Assembly: GCA_944359735.1 (NCBI GenBank)
Contig: CALVTA010000065.1
Location: forward strand, 1 to 6,720
Source: an uncultured Bacilli bacterium
GTDB taxonomy: Bacteria; Bacillota_I; Bacilli_A; RF39; UBA660
Length of the DNA: 6,720 nucleotides
Reading direction: 5' to 3'
This document shows, piece by piece, positions 1-5,953 of this stretch. The stretch's first letter is position 1; the number at the start of each line of letters is the position of its first letter. A program made the translations under genes and the position numbers. Under the pieces are notes generated by a model. That model was not told where the DNA came from. It made no database searches and saw nothing but the letters and a program-made list of their open reading frames with translations.

Positions 1-32
1 TTTGATTGATAAGCCAATAATTAAAAGTAAAT

Positions 33-52
33 ATTGGGAAAAATCTCCCAAT
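33..52. repeat. short inverted repeat (hairpin), function unclear
   Basis: ATTGGGA at 33-39 is repeated in reverse complement as TCCCAAT at 46-52, giving a 7-bp stem with a 6-base loop. It lies 5 bases from the operator-like palindrome at 57-76. Neither strand has a proper run of T directly after the stem, so it is not a convincing terminator. It could be part of the regulatory region of a gene beyond the left edge. Confidence 0.5.
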
Positions 53-56
53 TTAA

Positions 57-76
57 AAATGGAAACGTTTCCATTT
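57..76. promoter_or_regulatory. LacI/CcpA-type operator (cre-like palindrome)
   Basis: Positions 57-76 form a perfect 20-bp palindrome with a central CG. Its core, ATGGAAACGTTTCCA (59-73), fits every fixed position of the catabolite-responsive element consensus WTGNAANCGNWNNCW known from Bacillota. LacI/GalR-family repressors and CcpA bind such sites. No promoter or gene start is visible beside it inside the window. Because the local genes run leftwards, the likely target is a minus-strand gene beyond position 1, which is inference. A purely sugar-specific LacI-family repressor is as possible as CcpA. Confidence 0.6.
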
Positions 77-80
77 CTAA

Positions 81-126
81 AACAAAAAAAAGAAAAAGGA
101 CTGAAACAAAATTATTTTATTTACAG
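81..126 (-). terminator. probable intrinsic terminator of the MFS transcript
   Basis: Read on the minus strand, CTG (124-126) pairs with CAG (101-103). Between them an A-rich arm pairs with a T-rich arm (AAATAAAA with TTTTGTTT) around a 3-base loop, with one bulged T. The stem is followed by a long, almost unbroken T-tract, the complement of 81-98. The stem is weak in GC, but the T-tract is strong and the orientation fits the leftward MFS gene that stops at 305. The transcript would then carry about 180 bases of 3' region, including the dyads at 175-198. Confidence 0.5.
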
Positions 127-156
127 ACTCGAAGAAATTATTTTAAATGAATTAAT

Positions 157-300
157 TTATACTAAAAATGTGTGAGTACAAACTATAATATTTGTACTAA
201 GTGTGTAAGGAAATCTGTGTAAATGAGATATCTCCATGATTAGAACTAGCCAGCACTGAATTTGTACTCCCGTATAAATTCTATTATGGGAATTTTCCAT
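157..300 (-). CDS. doubtful 47-codon frame after the MFS gene
   Basis: An ATG at 300 opens a 47-codon frame that ends with TAA at 157-159. It starts 4 bases after the MFS stop codon. The peptide begins MENSHNRIYT and contains a hydrophobic stretch CWLVLIM (residues 16-22) and two cysteines. No Shine-Dalgarno sequence stands before the ATG. I recognise no family. The frame crosses the segment that resembles an IS256-type end, so it may be a chance frame or a fragment of a decayed element rather than a working gene. It would be co-transcribed with the MFS gene. Confidence 0.15.
   Translation of the reverse strand: MENSHNRIYTGVQIQCWLVLIMEISHLHRFPYTLSTNIIVCTHTFLV
175..198. repeat. operator-like dyad AGTACAAA-N8-TTTGTACT
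   Basis: AGTACAAA (175-182) and TTTGTACT (191-198) are perfect inverted copies separated by 8 bases. The spacer CTATAATA contains TATAAT on the plus strand and TATTAT on the minus strand. TTTGTACT occurs again at 261-268, and the 9-mer form TTTGTACTC is shared by that copy and the minus strand of 174-182. A -10 box inside a dyad is typical of repressed promoters. However, I see no acceptable -35 on either strand, and a rightward transcript would run antisense to the MFS gene. It could equally act as an RNA hairpin in the MFS 3' region. Confidence 0.45.
199..240. mobile_element. possible remnant of an IS256-type element end
   Basis: On the minus strand the segment reads CATTTACACAGATTTCC (from 224) and then TTACACAC (from 208). 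This resembles, from memory, the terminal pattern of many IS256-family elements, where TTTACACA is followed after a few bases by a second TTGACAC-like block close to the tip. On the plus strand the same feature shows as TGTGTAA at 202-208 and again at 216-222. No transposase reading frame, second end or target duplication is visible, so at most this is a solo remnant. The identification is tentative. Confidence 0.2.
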
Positions 301-304
301 ACCA

Positions 305-1498
305 TTAGTCTTTTAATGACTTAATAATTAAATAACAATATATTGGTGCAAATAATGTAACCACCGCTAACAATATTTTGAAATAAGTAATATTCATTGT
401 AAAAGATACAATAAACATTAAAATGTAGCCAATTATTCTTCCTAATCCTATAGATATTGAAGTATAACCAATATATTCTTCGCGATATTTCTCTATTCTG
501 CATTCTTTAACTAAGTCACCTTTTCTAGTATTATAAACCACATCAAAAATACAAAAAGTAACTATATAGCAAAAATTATAAATTATTAAAGTAATTTTAT
601 TGATGTCAATTAATAGCCCTACAACTCCAATTACTACAATAAAAGAACATAATGATAATATAAACTTTGCATTTTTTATATTATAATATTTATTATATAA
701 CATTAATGATATCATAGAGCATATCGAGAAAATTGTAGTTAAAACGCCTAAATTAAACGATGTTTTAAACGTCATAACGGTTATAATAATTATCAAAGTA
801 CTAATCGAACTTTCTACAATGCCATATGCTATACCTGATAAATTATATTTTTGTATTTTTGTTAATTTTTTTTCTTTAATATATTTTATAAATCGTCTAA
901 AACTATATTTTTCTTTGTCATTATTTCTTATATCAGTTCTAATAAATAAAGTTATAACTATTTGAATAATAGAAAGTATAAAAACATATATTGCAATTTT
1001 AGTGAATGAATATAACTCTATAGAAGTCCCCAAAATGATAGGAGAAACTATGTTTACAATTTTTCCTAATATCTTTTTAATAGACATATATTTTTTTCTA
1101 TTATCATTATTTGTAACATCTATATATATAAGTTCATGGGCACACCAATATAGTATTTCTGAAAATGCATATATTATTGCAATTAAAATGTAGTTAGAAG
1201 CAATCTTATCAGATAACACTACTATAAGTAAAATAAATAAAGCTCTTGATATTATTCCTAATGACATTATATGTTTACTTTTAGTAGGAGTTTGTTTAAT
1301 TATCTTCCCCATAAATACATTACCAATACTAAGCAAAAAGTATATTATTATATAGTATATTGATATTGTAGTTATATTTTCATTCGTTACTTCCAAAAAG
1401 TATGCCACTAAAAATGTTTCGATAAATACTGCTGTTAATGTATATATTAAATCACTGGCAATTAATAGTTTTGCATTTTTTCCAATTTTTCTCTCCAT
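305..1498 (-). CDS. MFS-type membrane transporter, probable exporter, substrate unknown
   Basis: The product is a 397-residue, very hydrophobic protein with about twelve membrane helices (roughly residues 11-35, 44-68, 78-96, 100-125, 145-162, 166-187, 217-240, 248-268, 277-297, 301-322, 344-366 and 372-393). A long lysine- and arginine-rich central loop (about 188-216) divides the two six-helix halves, as in the major facilitator superfamily. It should act in the cytoplasmic membrane as a secondary transporter. Length and layout fit efflux-type MFS proteins, but no substrate motif is recognisable. The start is supported by AGAGGAG at 1504-1510, 5 bases before the ATG. It lies downstream of the ABC operon but behind that operon's terminator, so it probably has its own promoter. 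A TATAAT at 1524-1529 on the minus strand is a candidate -10, without a good -35. Its sequence is richer in A and T than the ABC genes, which hints at a different origin. I am confident it is a multi-helix transporter, less so of its exact family. Confidence 0.85.
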   Translation of the reverse strand: MERKIGKNAKLLIASDLIYTLTAVFIETFLVAYFLEVTNENITTISIYYIIIYFLLSIGNVFMGKIIKQTPTKSKHIMSLGIISRALFILLIVVLSDKIASNYILIAIIYAFSEILYWCAHELIYIDVTNNDNRKKYMSIKKILGKIVNIVSPIILGTSIELYSFTKIAIYVFILSIIQIVITLFIRTDIRNNDKEKYSFRRFIKYIKEKKLTKIQKYNLSGIAYGIVESSISTLIIIITVMTFKTSFNLGVLTTIFSICSMISLMLYNKYYNIKNAKFILSLCSFIVVIGVVGLLIDINKITLIIYNFCYIVTFCIFDVVYNTRKGDLVKECRIEKYREEYIGYTSISIGLGRIIGYILMFIVSFTMNITYFKILLAVVTLFAPIYCYLIIKSLKD

Positions 1499-1573
1499 AA
1501 TTACTCCTCTTAATATATTCTAAATTATATATTAAATCAGACATTTTTCTATACTTTTATTGAATTTTAATAA

Positions 1574-1702
1574 TTATTCATATACAATATTTTCAGAAAG
1601 AGAACCATGTTCGTAACTTGTATGTGATTCGCTCCATTGAGGTTGAAAGTCGCACATTTGGTGATTTCTATATACAAAAAGTTCACAGTATTTGATTCTC
1701 AT
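1574..1702 (-). CDS. small 42-codon frame between the ABC operon and the MFS gene, unrecognised
   Basis: An ATG at 1702 opens a 42-codon frame ending with TAA at 1574-1576. The peptide is hydrophilic, starting MRIKYCELFVYRNHQMCDF. Its second half is rich in S, H and E with one tryptophan (QPQWSESHTSYEHGSL), and it has no membrane segment. An internal ATG at 1657 could start a 27-residue form. No Shine-Dalgarno sequence precedes either ATG, and the first ATG falls only a few bases after the operon's terminator. Around 1604-1662 the base composition is clearly richer in G and C than the flanks, which is unusual for random spacer here. It could be a small protein, a leader peptide for the MFS gene (start 75 bases further), a fragment of a lost gene, or a conserved non-coding element. 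I do not recognise it. Confidence 0.3.
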   Translation of the reverse strand: MRIKYCELFVYRNHQMCDFQPQWSESHTSYEHGSLSENIVYE

Positions 1703-1704
1703 TT

Positions 1705-1743
1705 AAAAACAACTTACAAACTATAAAAAGTTCGTAAGTTGTT
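1705..1743 (-). terminator. intrinsic terminator of the marR-ABC operon
   Basis: AACAACTTAC (1708-1717) pairs with GTAAGTTGTT (1734-1743) in a perfect 10-bp stem. After one A/C mismatch, AACT (1719-1722) pairs with AGTT (1729-1732) around a 6-base loop. On the minus strand the stem runs into TTTTT followed by AAAT. It begins 29 bases after the stop codon of the second ABC gene, in the right orientation to end the operon transcript. The stem is AT-rich and the T-tract short, so some read-through into the MFS region is possible. Confidence 0.65.
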
Positions 1744-1772
1744 ATTATATATTAAACTTTTTCAAAATTAAT

Positions 1773-3560
1773 TTAAGCAAACTGACTATTATAAAGATCA
1801 GCATAAGCACCATTTTTATCTAATAATTCTTTATGAGTTCCTTGCTCTATAATATTACCATTTTGCATTACTAATATTAAATCAGCATCTACTATAGTTG
1901 ATAAACGATGGGCAATTACAAAACTTGTTCTATTCTTCATAACATTTTCCATTGCTTTACCAATTTCAATTTCTGTTCTAGTATCAACACTACTAGTCGC
2001 TTCATCTAATATTAAAATACTTGGATTACATAATATTACTCTAGCGATTGTAAGTAATTGTCTCTGTCCTACAGAAATATTTTCGGCATCACTTGTTAAT
2101 ACTGTATCATAACCATCTGGCATTGTTCTAATAAAGAAATCTACTCTAGCCATCTTCGCTGCTTCTATAATTTCTTCTCTAGTAGCATTAGGTTTTCCAT
2201 AAGCAATATTTTCAGCGATTGTTCCTTCAAATAACCAAGTATCTTGTAATACCATACCAAAGTTATTTCTTAAATTTTCACGTGTTAATTTCTTTGTATC
2301 ATATCCATCTAATAGAATCTCTCCACTATTAACATCATAGAATCGCATTAATAAATTGATTAAAGTAGTTTTTCCCGCTCCTGTTGTACCAACAATAGCA
2401 ATTTTTTGACCTTTCTTTGCTTTAAAACTAATATTTTTCATTAATGTTTTATTTCTAGTATAGCCAAAAGATACATTTCTAAACTCTACTTCTCCATTAG
2501 CATTTTCTACTACTTCTGGATTTTTAGGATCTTTAGTAATCTCTTTTTCATCTAACATATTATAAATACGTTCTGCAGATGCTAAAGCTGACTGTAATGA
2601 GTTCAACATATAAGATGCTTCTGTTAATGGTTCAGATGCTTGATTTAAGTATTGGAAAAATGCTTGAAACACTCCGACAGTTAATTTTTGTTCTATTAAT
2701 AACTTTCCTGCAAAAACAGCGATTACTACTTGACCTAATCTATTAACAAGCCTAATAGCAGGATTAATAGCATTAGTCATAAAATCTGCTTTTCTTGTCG
2801 CTTCTGCTACTTGTTCTGTTACTTGACGCATACTTTCTATACTATTATTTTCTTGATTAAATGACTTAATAATAATTCTTCCTGTATATGCTTCTTCTAC
2901 TTGAGAAGTTAAATTAGCAATCTGGTTTTGTCTTTCAATAGCATAATTTAAAGTTTTTTTAGTAAATGTTTTAGTAAGTACCATTGAAATTATCATAAAT
3001 ACTAAGAATACTATAGTTAAGCCAATATTAAAGTATATCATCATAATAATTGAACCTACTACTGTACCTATTGATGTAAATAATGTTAATAAACCAGTTT
3101 GTAAAGCTTCTGACATTTTATCTAAGTCATTAGTCGCTCTACTTAATATTTCACCTTTCTTATGATTATCAAAGTAAGAAAGTGGTAACTTATTAATCTT
3201 ATGACTAATTTTCTCACGCAAACTTAAACTCAACTTTTCAGAGAAACTTGTCATTAAGAACTTCTGTAAAGTATATAATCCTGCTGTTGCAATATAGATA
3301 ATCAATAAGATTAAAATTTCTCTTCCTCCTGTTTGCCAAGTAATTGAGAATTTTACTCCTTCATTAATAGCATCCTGTATATGATTCCATAACATATCTA
3401 CAATATTTGCACTATAAACAGGTGCGACAAGACTTAATACTGTGTAAAATATAATTGAAATAAATACAATAATTAAACGAGGATACTCTTGCCTTACAGA
3501 TTTTAATAGACGTTTGATTGTTTTCGCTTGTCTTTTTAAATTCTTACTTTTATTTGCCAT
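1773..3560 (-). CDS. heterodimeric ABC exporter, subunit with intact catalytic site residues
   Basis: This 595-residue half-transporter has an N-terminal transmembrane domain (six helices, about residues 28-50, 82-104, 158-177, 180-197, 270-290 and 293-310) fused to a C-terminal ATPase. Visible motifs: A-loop Y367, Walker A GTTGAGKTT (391-399), Q-loop Q439 in VLQD, signature ISVGQ (495-499), Walker B ILILDE (515-520) with catalytic E520, and H-loop H551. The signature is degenerate (V for the first G of LSGGQ), while Walker B and the histidine are canonical. This is the expected complement of the partner encoded just upstream, as in TM287/288, BmrCD and LmrCD. It should pair with that partner in the membrane and export drugs, lipids or peptides; the substrate cannot be told. 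The start is fixed by AAGGAGG, 5 bases before the ATG and lying inside the partner's gene. The two genes overlap by 11 bases, implying coupled translation in fixed ratio. A terminator follows. Confidence 0.95.
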   Translation of the reverse strand: MANKSKNLKRQAKTIKRLLKSVRQEYPRLIIVFISIIFYTVLSLVAPVYSANIVDMLWNHIQDAINEGVKFSITWQTGGREILILLIIYIATAGLYTLQKFLMTSFSEKLSLSLREKISHKINKLPLSYFDNHKKGEILSRATNDLDKMSEALQTGLLTLFTSIGTVVGSIIMMIYFNIGLTIVFLVFMIISMVLTKTFTKKTLNYAIERQNQIANLTSQVEEAYTGRIIIKSFNQENNSIESMRQVTEQVAEATRKADFMTNAINPAIRLVNRLGQVVIAVFAGKLLIEQKLTVGVFQAFFQYLNQASEPLTEASYMLNSLQSALASAERIYNMLDEKEITKDPKNPEVVENANGEVEFRNVSFGYTRNKTLMKNISFKAKKGQKIAIVGTTGAGKTTLINLLMRFYDVNSGEILLDGYDTKKLTRENLRNNFGMVLQDTWLFEGTIAENIAYGKPNATREEIIEAAKMARVDFFIRTMPDGYDTVLTSDAENISVGQRQLLTIARVILCNPSILILDEATSSVDTRTEIEIGKAMENVMKNRTSFVIAHRLSTIVDADLILVMQNGNIIEQGTHKELLDKNGAYADLYNSQFA

Positions 3561-5283
3561 TCTTTCCTCCTTTTAACTGTGACTTTGCTATTTCTTGATA
3601 AATTTTACAATTTTTCATTAACTCTTGATGAGTTCCAACTCCAACAATTTCTCCATCATTTAAAACAACAATTTGATCTGCATTTACAATAGTTGAAATA
3701 CGTTGTGCAATAATTAATACTGCTGATGTTGTTAACTCTTTTTCTAAAGCTTTTCTCAAAGCTGCATCTGTCTTAAAGTCCAAAGCTGAAAAGCTATCAT
3801 CAAAGATATATAATTCTGCTTTTTTAATTAATGCTCTAGCGATAGATAATCTTTGTTTCTGTCCTCCAGAGAAGTTAGTACCACCTTGGGCAACATGAGT
3901 ATCAAGCCCATCTTCTAAATCTTTTACAAACCCAGCTTGAGCAATATCTAAGGCATGCATCATCTCTTCATCAGTTGCATTTTCATTACCATAACGTAAG
4001 TTATCTCTAATAGTTCCTGAAAATAACCAAGCTTGTTGTGGTACATAAGAAATATGGTCTCTTAAACTTTTCTGTGACATATTTCTAATATCTTGACCAT
4101 TTAAACTAATACTACCACTACTTACATCATGAAGTCTCATAATTAGTTTTGCAATGGTTGATTTACCAGAACCAGTACTTCCGATAATTGCAGTTGTTTT
4201 TCCTCTTTTACAAGTAAAACTAATATTTTCTAAAGTATTTTCATCAGCATCATCAAATTTAAAAGTCATTTTATCAAACTTAATAACAATAGGATTCTTT
4301 CTTCTTTTAATATTTTTAGCATCTTTTCCATCTTTAATCTCTGATTCTGTATCTAATACTTCATTAATTCTTTTTAAACATATTCTCGCTCTTGGTAGTA
4401 AGATAATTACCATCTGAGCCATAATAACATAGAATAGAATTAATATTGCATACTCAGTTAATGCTGTAATATCACCGATTTCCATATTTCCAACACCAAT
4501 TTGATTACCACCAAACCATAGTATTGCAACAATACATAAGTTAATGGCAAAGAATGCTAAACTATCAAGTCCTGCAAATAAACCATTCGCTTTAATAGCA
4601 GAATCTGCATATTCACTAAATGATTTCTTTAATCTTTCTTCTTCATATTCTTCTTTATTAAATGCTCTAATTACTCTAACCCCAGTAATATTTTCACGTA
4701 ATATAACATTCATTTTATCTAAGAATCTTTGTAACTTTTCAAATATTTTAGTCGCTTTTCTTGTAATAAAGATAGCAGCGATAATAATGATTACTGTTAC
4801 AAAAACAAGTAACAATCCCATCTGATGATTAATAGAAAAAGCCATAGCAATTCCTGATACAAACATAATAGGAACAGGTATTACCATTTGTACACAAGAA
4901 ATAAATGTTTGTTGTACAACATTTACATCATTTAAAGTTCTAGTAATCATAGAAGCAGTACCAAATTGTTTAAAATTAGTATAAGAGAAATCTAATGATT
5001 TTTTATAAATATCATTCCTCATATCTCTACCTATATTTGATGATAACTTAGAACATAGATAACTTCCAAGTAATGCTCCTAATCCTGACATAATTGTTAC
5101 TACTAGCATCAAAATTCCTTTTTGATAAATATAATCTAAGTTTTTACTTCCTACACCGATATTAATCATATCTGATGTAATAGTAGGAATTAATAAGGCA
5201 CCTACGACATCGAATACAATAAATAATAAAGTAAAAATACATAAGCCCTTATATCTTTTTACATATTTAAATATTATTTTCAT
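3550..5283 (-). CDS. heterodimeric ABC exporter, subunit with degenerate ATP site
   Basis: This 577-residue half-transporter has six membrane helices (about 13-33, 58-78, 133-152, 156-175, 240-260 and 273-296) followed by an ATPase domain from about residue 333. Motifs: A-loop aromatic F343, Walker A GSTGSGKST (368-376), Q-loop Q416, signature FSGGQ (471-475), Walker B LYIFDD (491-496), D-loop SALD (499-502) and switch position Q527 in AQRIST. The glutamate after Walker B is replaced by D496 and the H-loop histidine by Q527. Its own Walker site should therefore hydrolyse ATP poorly, whereas its intact signature completes the partner's active site. This is the standard asymmetry of Bacillota heterodimeric exporters. 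The second gene of the operon, it starts 11 bases after the MarR stop, with CTCCTTT (5290-5296) as ribosome site overlapping that stop codon. It ends inside the next ABC gene. The context with a MarR regulator points to inducible efflux. Confidence 0.95.
   Translation of the reverse strand: MKIIFKYVKRYKGLCIFTLLFIVFDVVGALLIPTITSDMINIGVGSKNLDYIYQKGILMLVVTIMSGLGALLGSYLCSKLSSNIGRDMRNDIYKKSLDFSYTNFKQFGTASMITRTLNDVNVVQQTFISCVQMVIPVPIMFVSGIAMAFSINHQMGLLLVFVTVIIIIAAIFITRKATKIFEKLQRFLDKMNVILRENITGVRVIRAFNKEEYEEERLKKSFSEYADSAIKANGLFAGLDSLAFFAINLCIVAILWFGGNQIGVGNMEIGDITALTEYAILILFYVIMAQMVIILLPRARICLKRINEVLDTESEIKDGKDAKNIKRRKNPIVIKFDKMTFKFDDADENTLENISFTCKRGKTTAIIGSTGSGKSTIAKLIMRLHDVSSGSISLNGQDIRNMSQKSLRDHISYVPQQAWLFSGTIRDNLRYGNENATDEEMMHALDIAQAGFVKDLEDGLDTHVAQGGTNFSGGQKQRLSIARALIKKAELYIFDDSFSALDFKTDAALRKALEKELTTSAVLIIAQRISTIVNADQIVVLNDGEIVGVGTHQELMKNCKIYQEIAKSQLKGGKNGK
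3566..3572 (-). promoter_or_regulatory. ribosome binding site of the second ABC gene, inside the first
   Basis: On the minus strand AAGGAGG stands 5 bases before the ATG at 3560. It is read as the last lysine-glycine-glycine codons (residues 571-573) of the upstream ABC subunit, which stops only after the next start codon has passed. It fixes the start of the second subunit and implies translational coupling. Confidence 0.85.
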
Positions 5284-5294
5284 ACTTCTCTCCT

Positions 5295-5744
5295 TTACTT
5301 ATATAATTCTTTTATTTCATTATGTAAAATATTTATATACTTATCTATAGTTTTCAAAAGATTAGTTCTTTCTTTAGAACTTAACTTACTAAAAGCTTCT
5401 TTCTCAGTTTTTAATAATGGACTAACTACCTCTTCTGCTAAAACTTTACCTTTCTCTGTTAGTAAAACTCTTTTATCTTTTCTCTTTCCTTCTAATAGTT
5501 CTAGATAAATAATTCCTTTTTGTTCTAAAGTTTTTAATGCAGAATTAATAGTCTGTTTACTATAAGACCACATATTACATAAATCTTTTTGAATATATAC
5601 TTCTTCTTCATCTTGAATTGCACATATAATCCAAAAAGCAGTATCAGAAAGCCCACTATGTTTAGCGAATTGATGGTATTGACTATCCATCTTTTTTAAT
5701 AACTGATCAAAAAGTATTAGTTGTTTTTCTATATTATCATCCAT
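5295..5744 (-). CDS. MarR-family transcriptional regulator of the ABC exporter operon
   Basis: The product has 149 residues, the usual MarR length. It shows the family layout: an N-terminal dimerisation helix (about 3-30), a winged helix-turn-helix (about 34-100) with the recognition helix near 60-77 (SYSKQTINSALKTLEQKG), a charged wing around 82-95 with GKRKDKR, and C-terminal helices (about 103-148) that complete the dimer. MarR proteins bind short palindromes as dimers and usually leave them when a small molecule binds. Here the protein is the first gene of the operon with the two ABC subunits, so it most likely represses its own promoter, where a small dyad covers the expected start of transcription. 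The start is clear: AAGGAGGT (5751-5758) lies 6 bases before the ATG. The MarR-ABC-ABC order resembles streptococcal rcrRPQ, but I do not assign that name. The ligand is unknown. Confidence 0.9.
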   Translation of the reverse strand: MDDNIEKQLILFDQLLKKMDSQYHQFAKHSGLSDTAFWIICAIQDEEEVYIQKDLCNMWSYSKQTINSALKTLEQKGIIYLELLEGKRKDKRVLLTEKGKVLAEEVVSPLLKTEKEAFSKLSSKERTNLLKTIDKYINILHNEIKELYK

Positions 5745-5762
5745 TTCTCTACCTCCTTTTTA

Positions 5763-5776
5763 GTCTGAACACAGAC
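5763..5776. promoter_or_regulatory. probable MarR operator
   Basis: GTCTG (5763-5767) and CAGAC (5772-5776) are inverted copies separated by AACA. The dyad sits directly downstream of the -10 box, covers the expected transcription start and ends 4 bases before the ribosome site of the regulator gene. This is a classic position for autorepression. That the MarR protein binds it is inference. The half-sites are short, and the same sequence could instead form a small hairpin at the 5' end of the mRNA. Confidence 0.5.
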
Positions 5777-5777
5777 C

Positions 5778-5806
5778 ATTTTATGATGATAGATTTTTAT
5801 TGTCAA
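5778..5806 (-). promoter_or_regulatory. sigma-A promoter of the marR-ABC operon
   Basis: On the minus strand a consensus -35 TTGACA (5801-5806) is followed after exactly 17 bases by TAAAAT (5778-5783), one mismatch from TATAAT. Directly upstream (about 5811-5830) lie A- and T-tracts that could act as an UP element. The ATG is 33 bases beyond the -10 box. Such a strong promoter next to a MarR gene suggests that expression is limited mainly by repression. Confidence 0.85.
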
Positions 5807-5953
5807 GACATTTTTAACAAAAAAAATTGTTTTCTGCAAATACAGATCACAATCCCATAAAAAAACTATTTATAAACACAATAATTATTACCATTTTCAA
5901 AAATATTATTATCTATTTACTCTTTAAATTTAAAATTTAACACAATTTTTAAA

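Larger units (their letters stand above)
127..304. other. intergenic region left of the MFS gene: dyads and possible IS remnant
   Basis: This stretch has no gene I can call with confidence. It holds an 8-bp inverted repeat (175-198), a third copy of its arm (261-268), a perfect 10-bp palindrome GAGATATCTC (225-234), and a segment resembling an IS256-type terminus (about 199-240). A weak hairpin (TATGG at 285-289 with CCATA at 297-301) sits directly after the MFS stop. On the minus strand, frames of 19 codons (starting at 305, ATG overlapping the MFS stop as TAATG) and 47 codons (157-300) are open. Neither has a good ribosome site. Confidence 0.5.

Noticed and set aside
321..503. Minus-strand frame of 60 codons in another phase of the MFS gene
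   Set aside because: Wholly inside the 3' part of the MFS gene; its translation follows the neighbouring frame's composition and it has no start signal.
1002..1193. Plus-strand open frame of 63 codons
   Set aside because: It lies antisense within the MFS gene, has no ribosome site and is explained by the coding bias of the real gene.
1499..1772. Riboswitch, T-box or CRISPR in the spacer between the ABC and MFS genes
   Set aside because: No T-box motif, no recognisable riboswitch core and no regularly spaced repeats; only the terminator and the small frame are visible.
4154..4825. Two plus-strand open frames (4154-4417 and 4544-4825)
   Set aside because: Both are antisense to the first ABC subunit, whose motifs cover the region; no ribosome sites.
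5816..5831. AACAA-A6-TTGTT as a terminator of the HD gene
   Set aside because: Only a 5-bp AT-rich stem, more than 120 bases beyond the HD stop codon; it is better explained as the A/T-tract upstream of the operon promoter.
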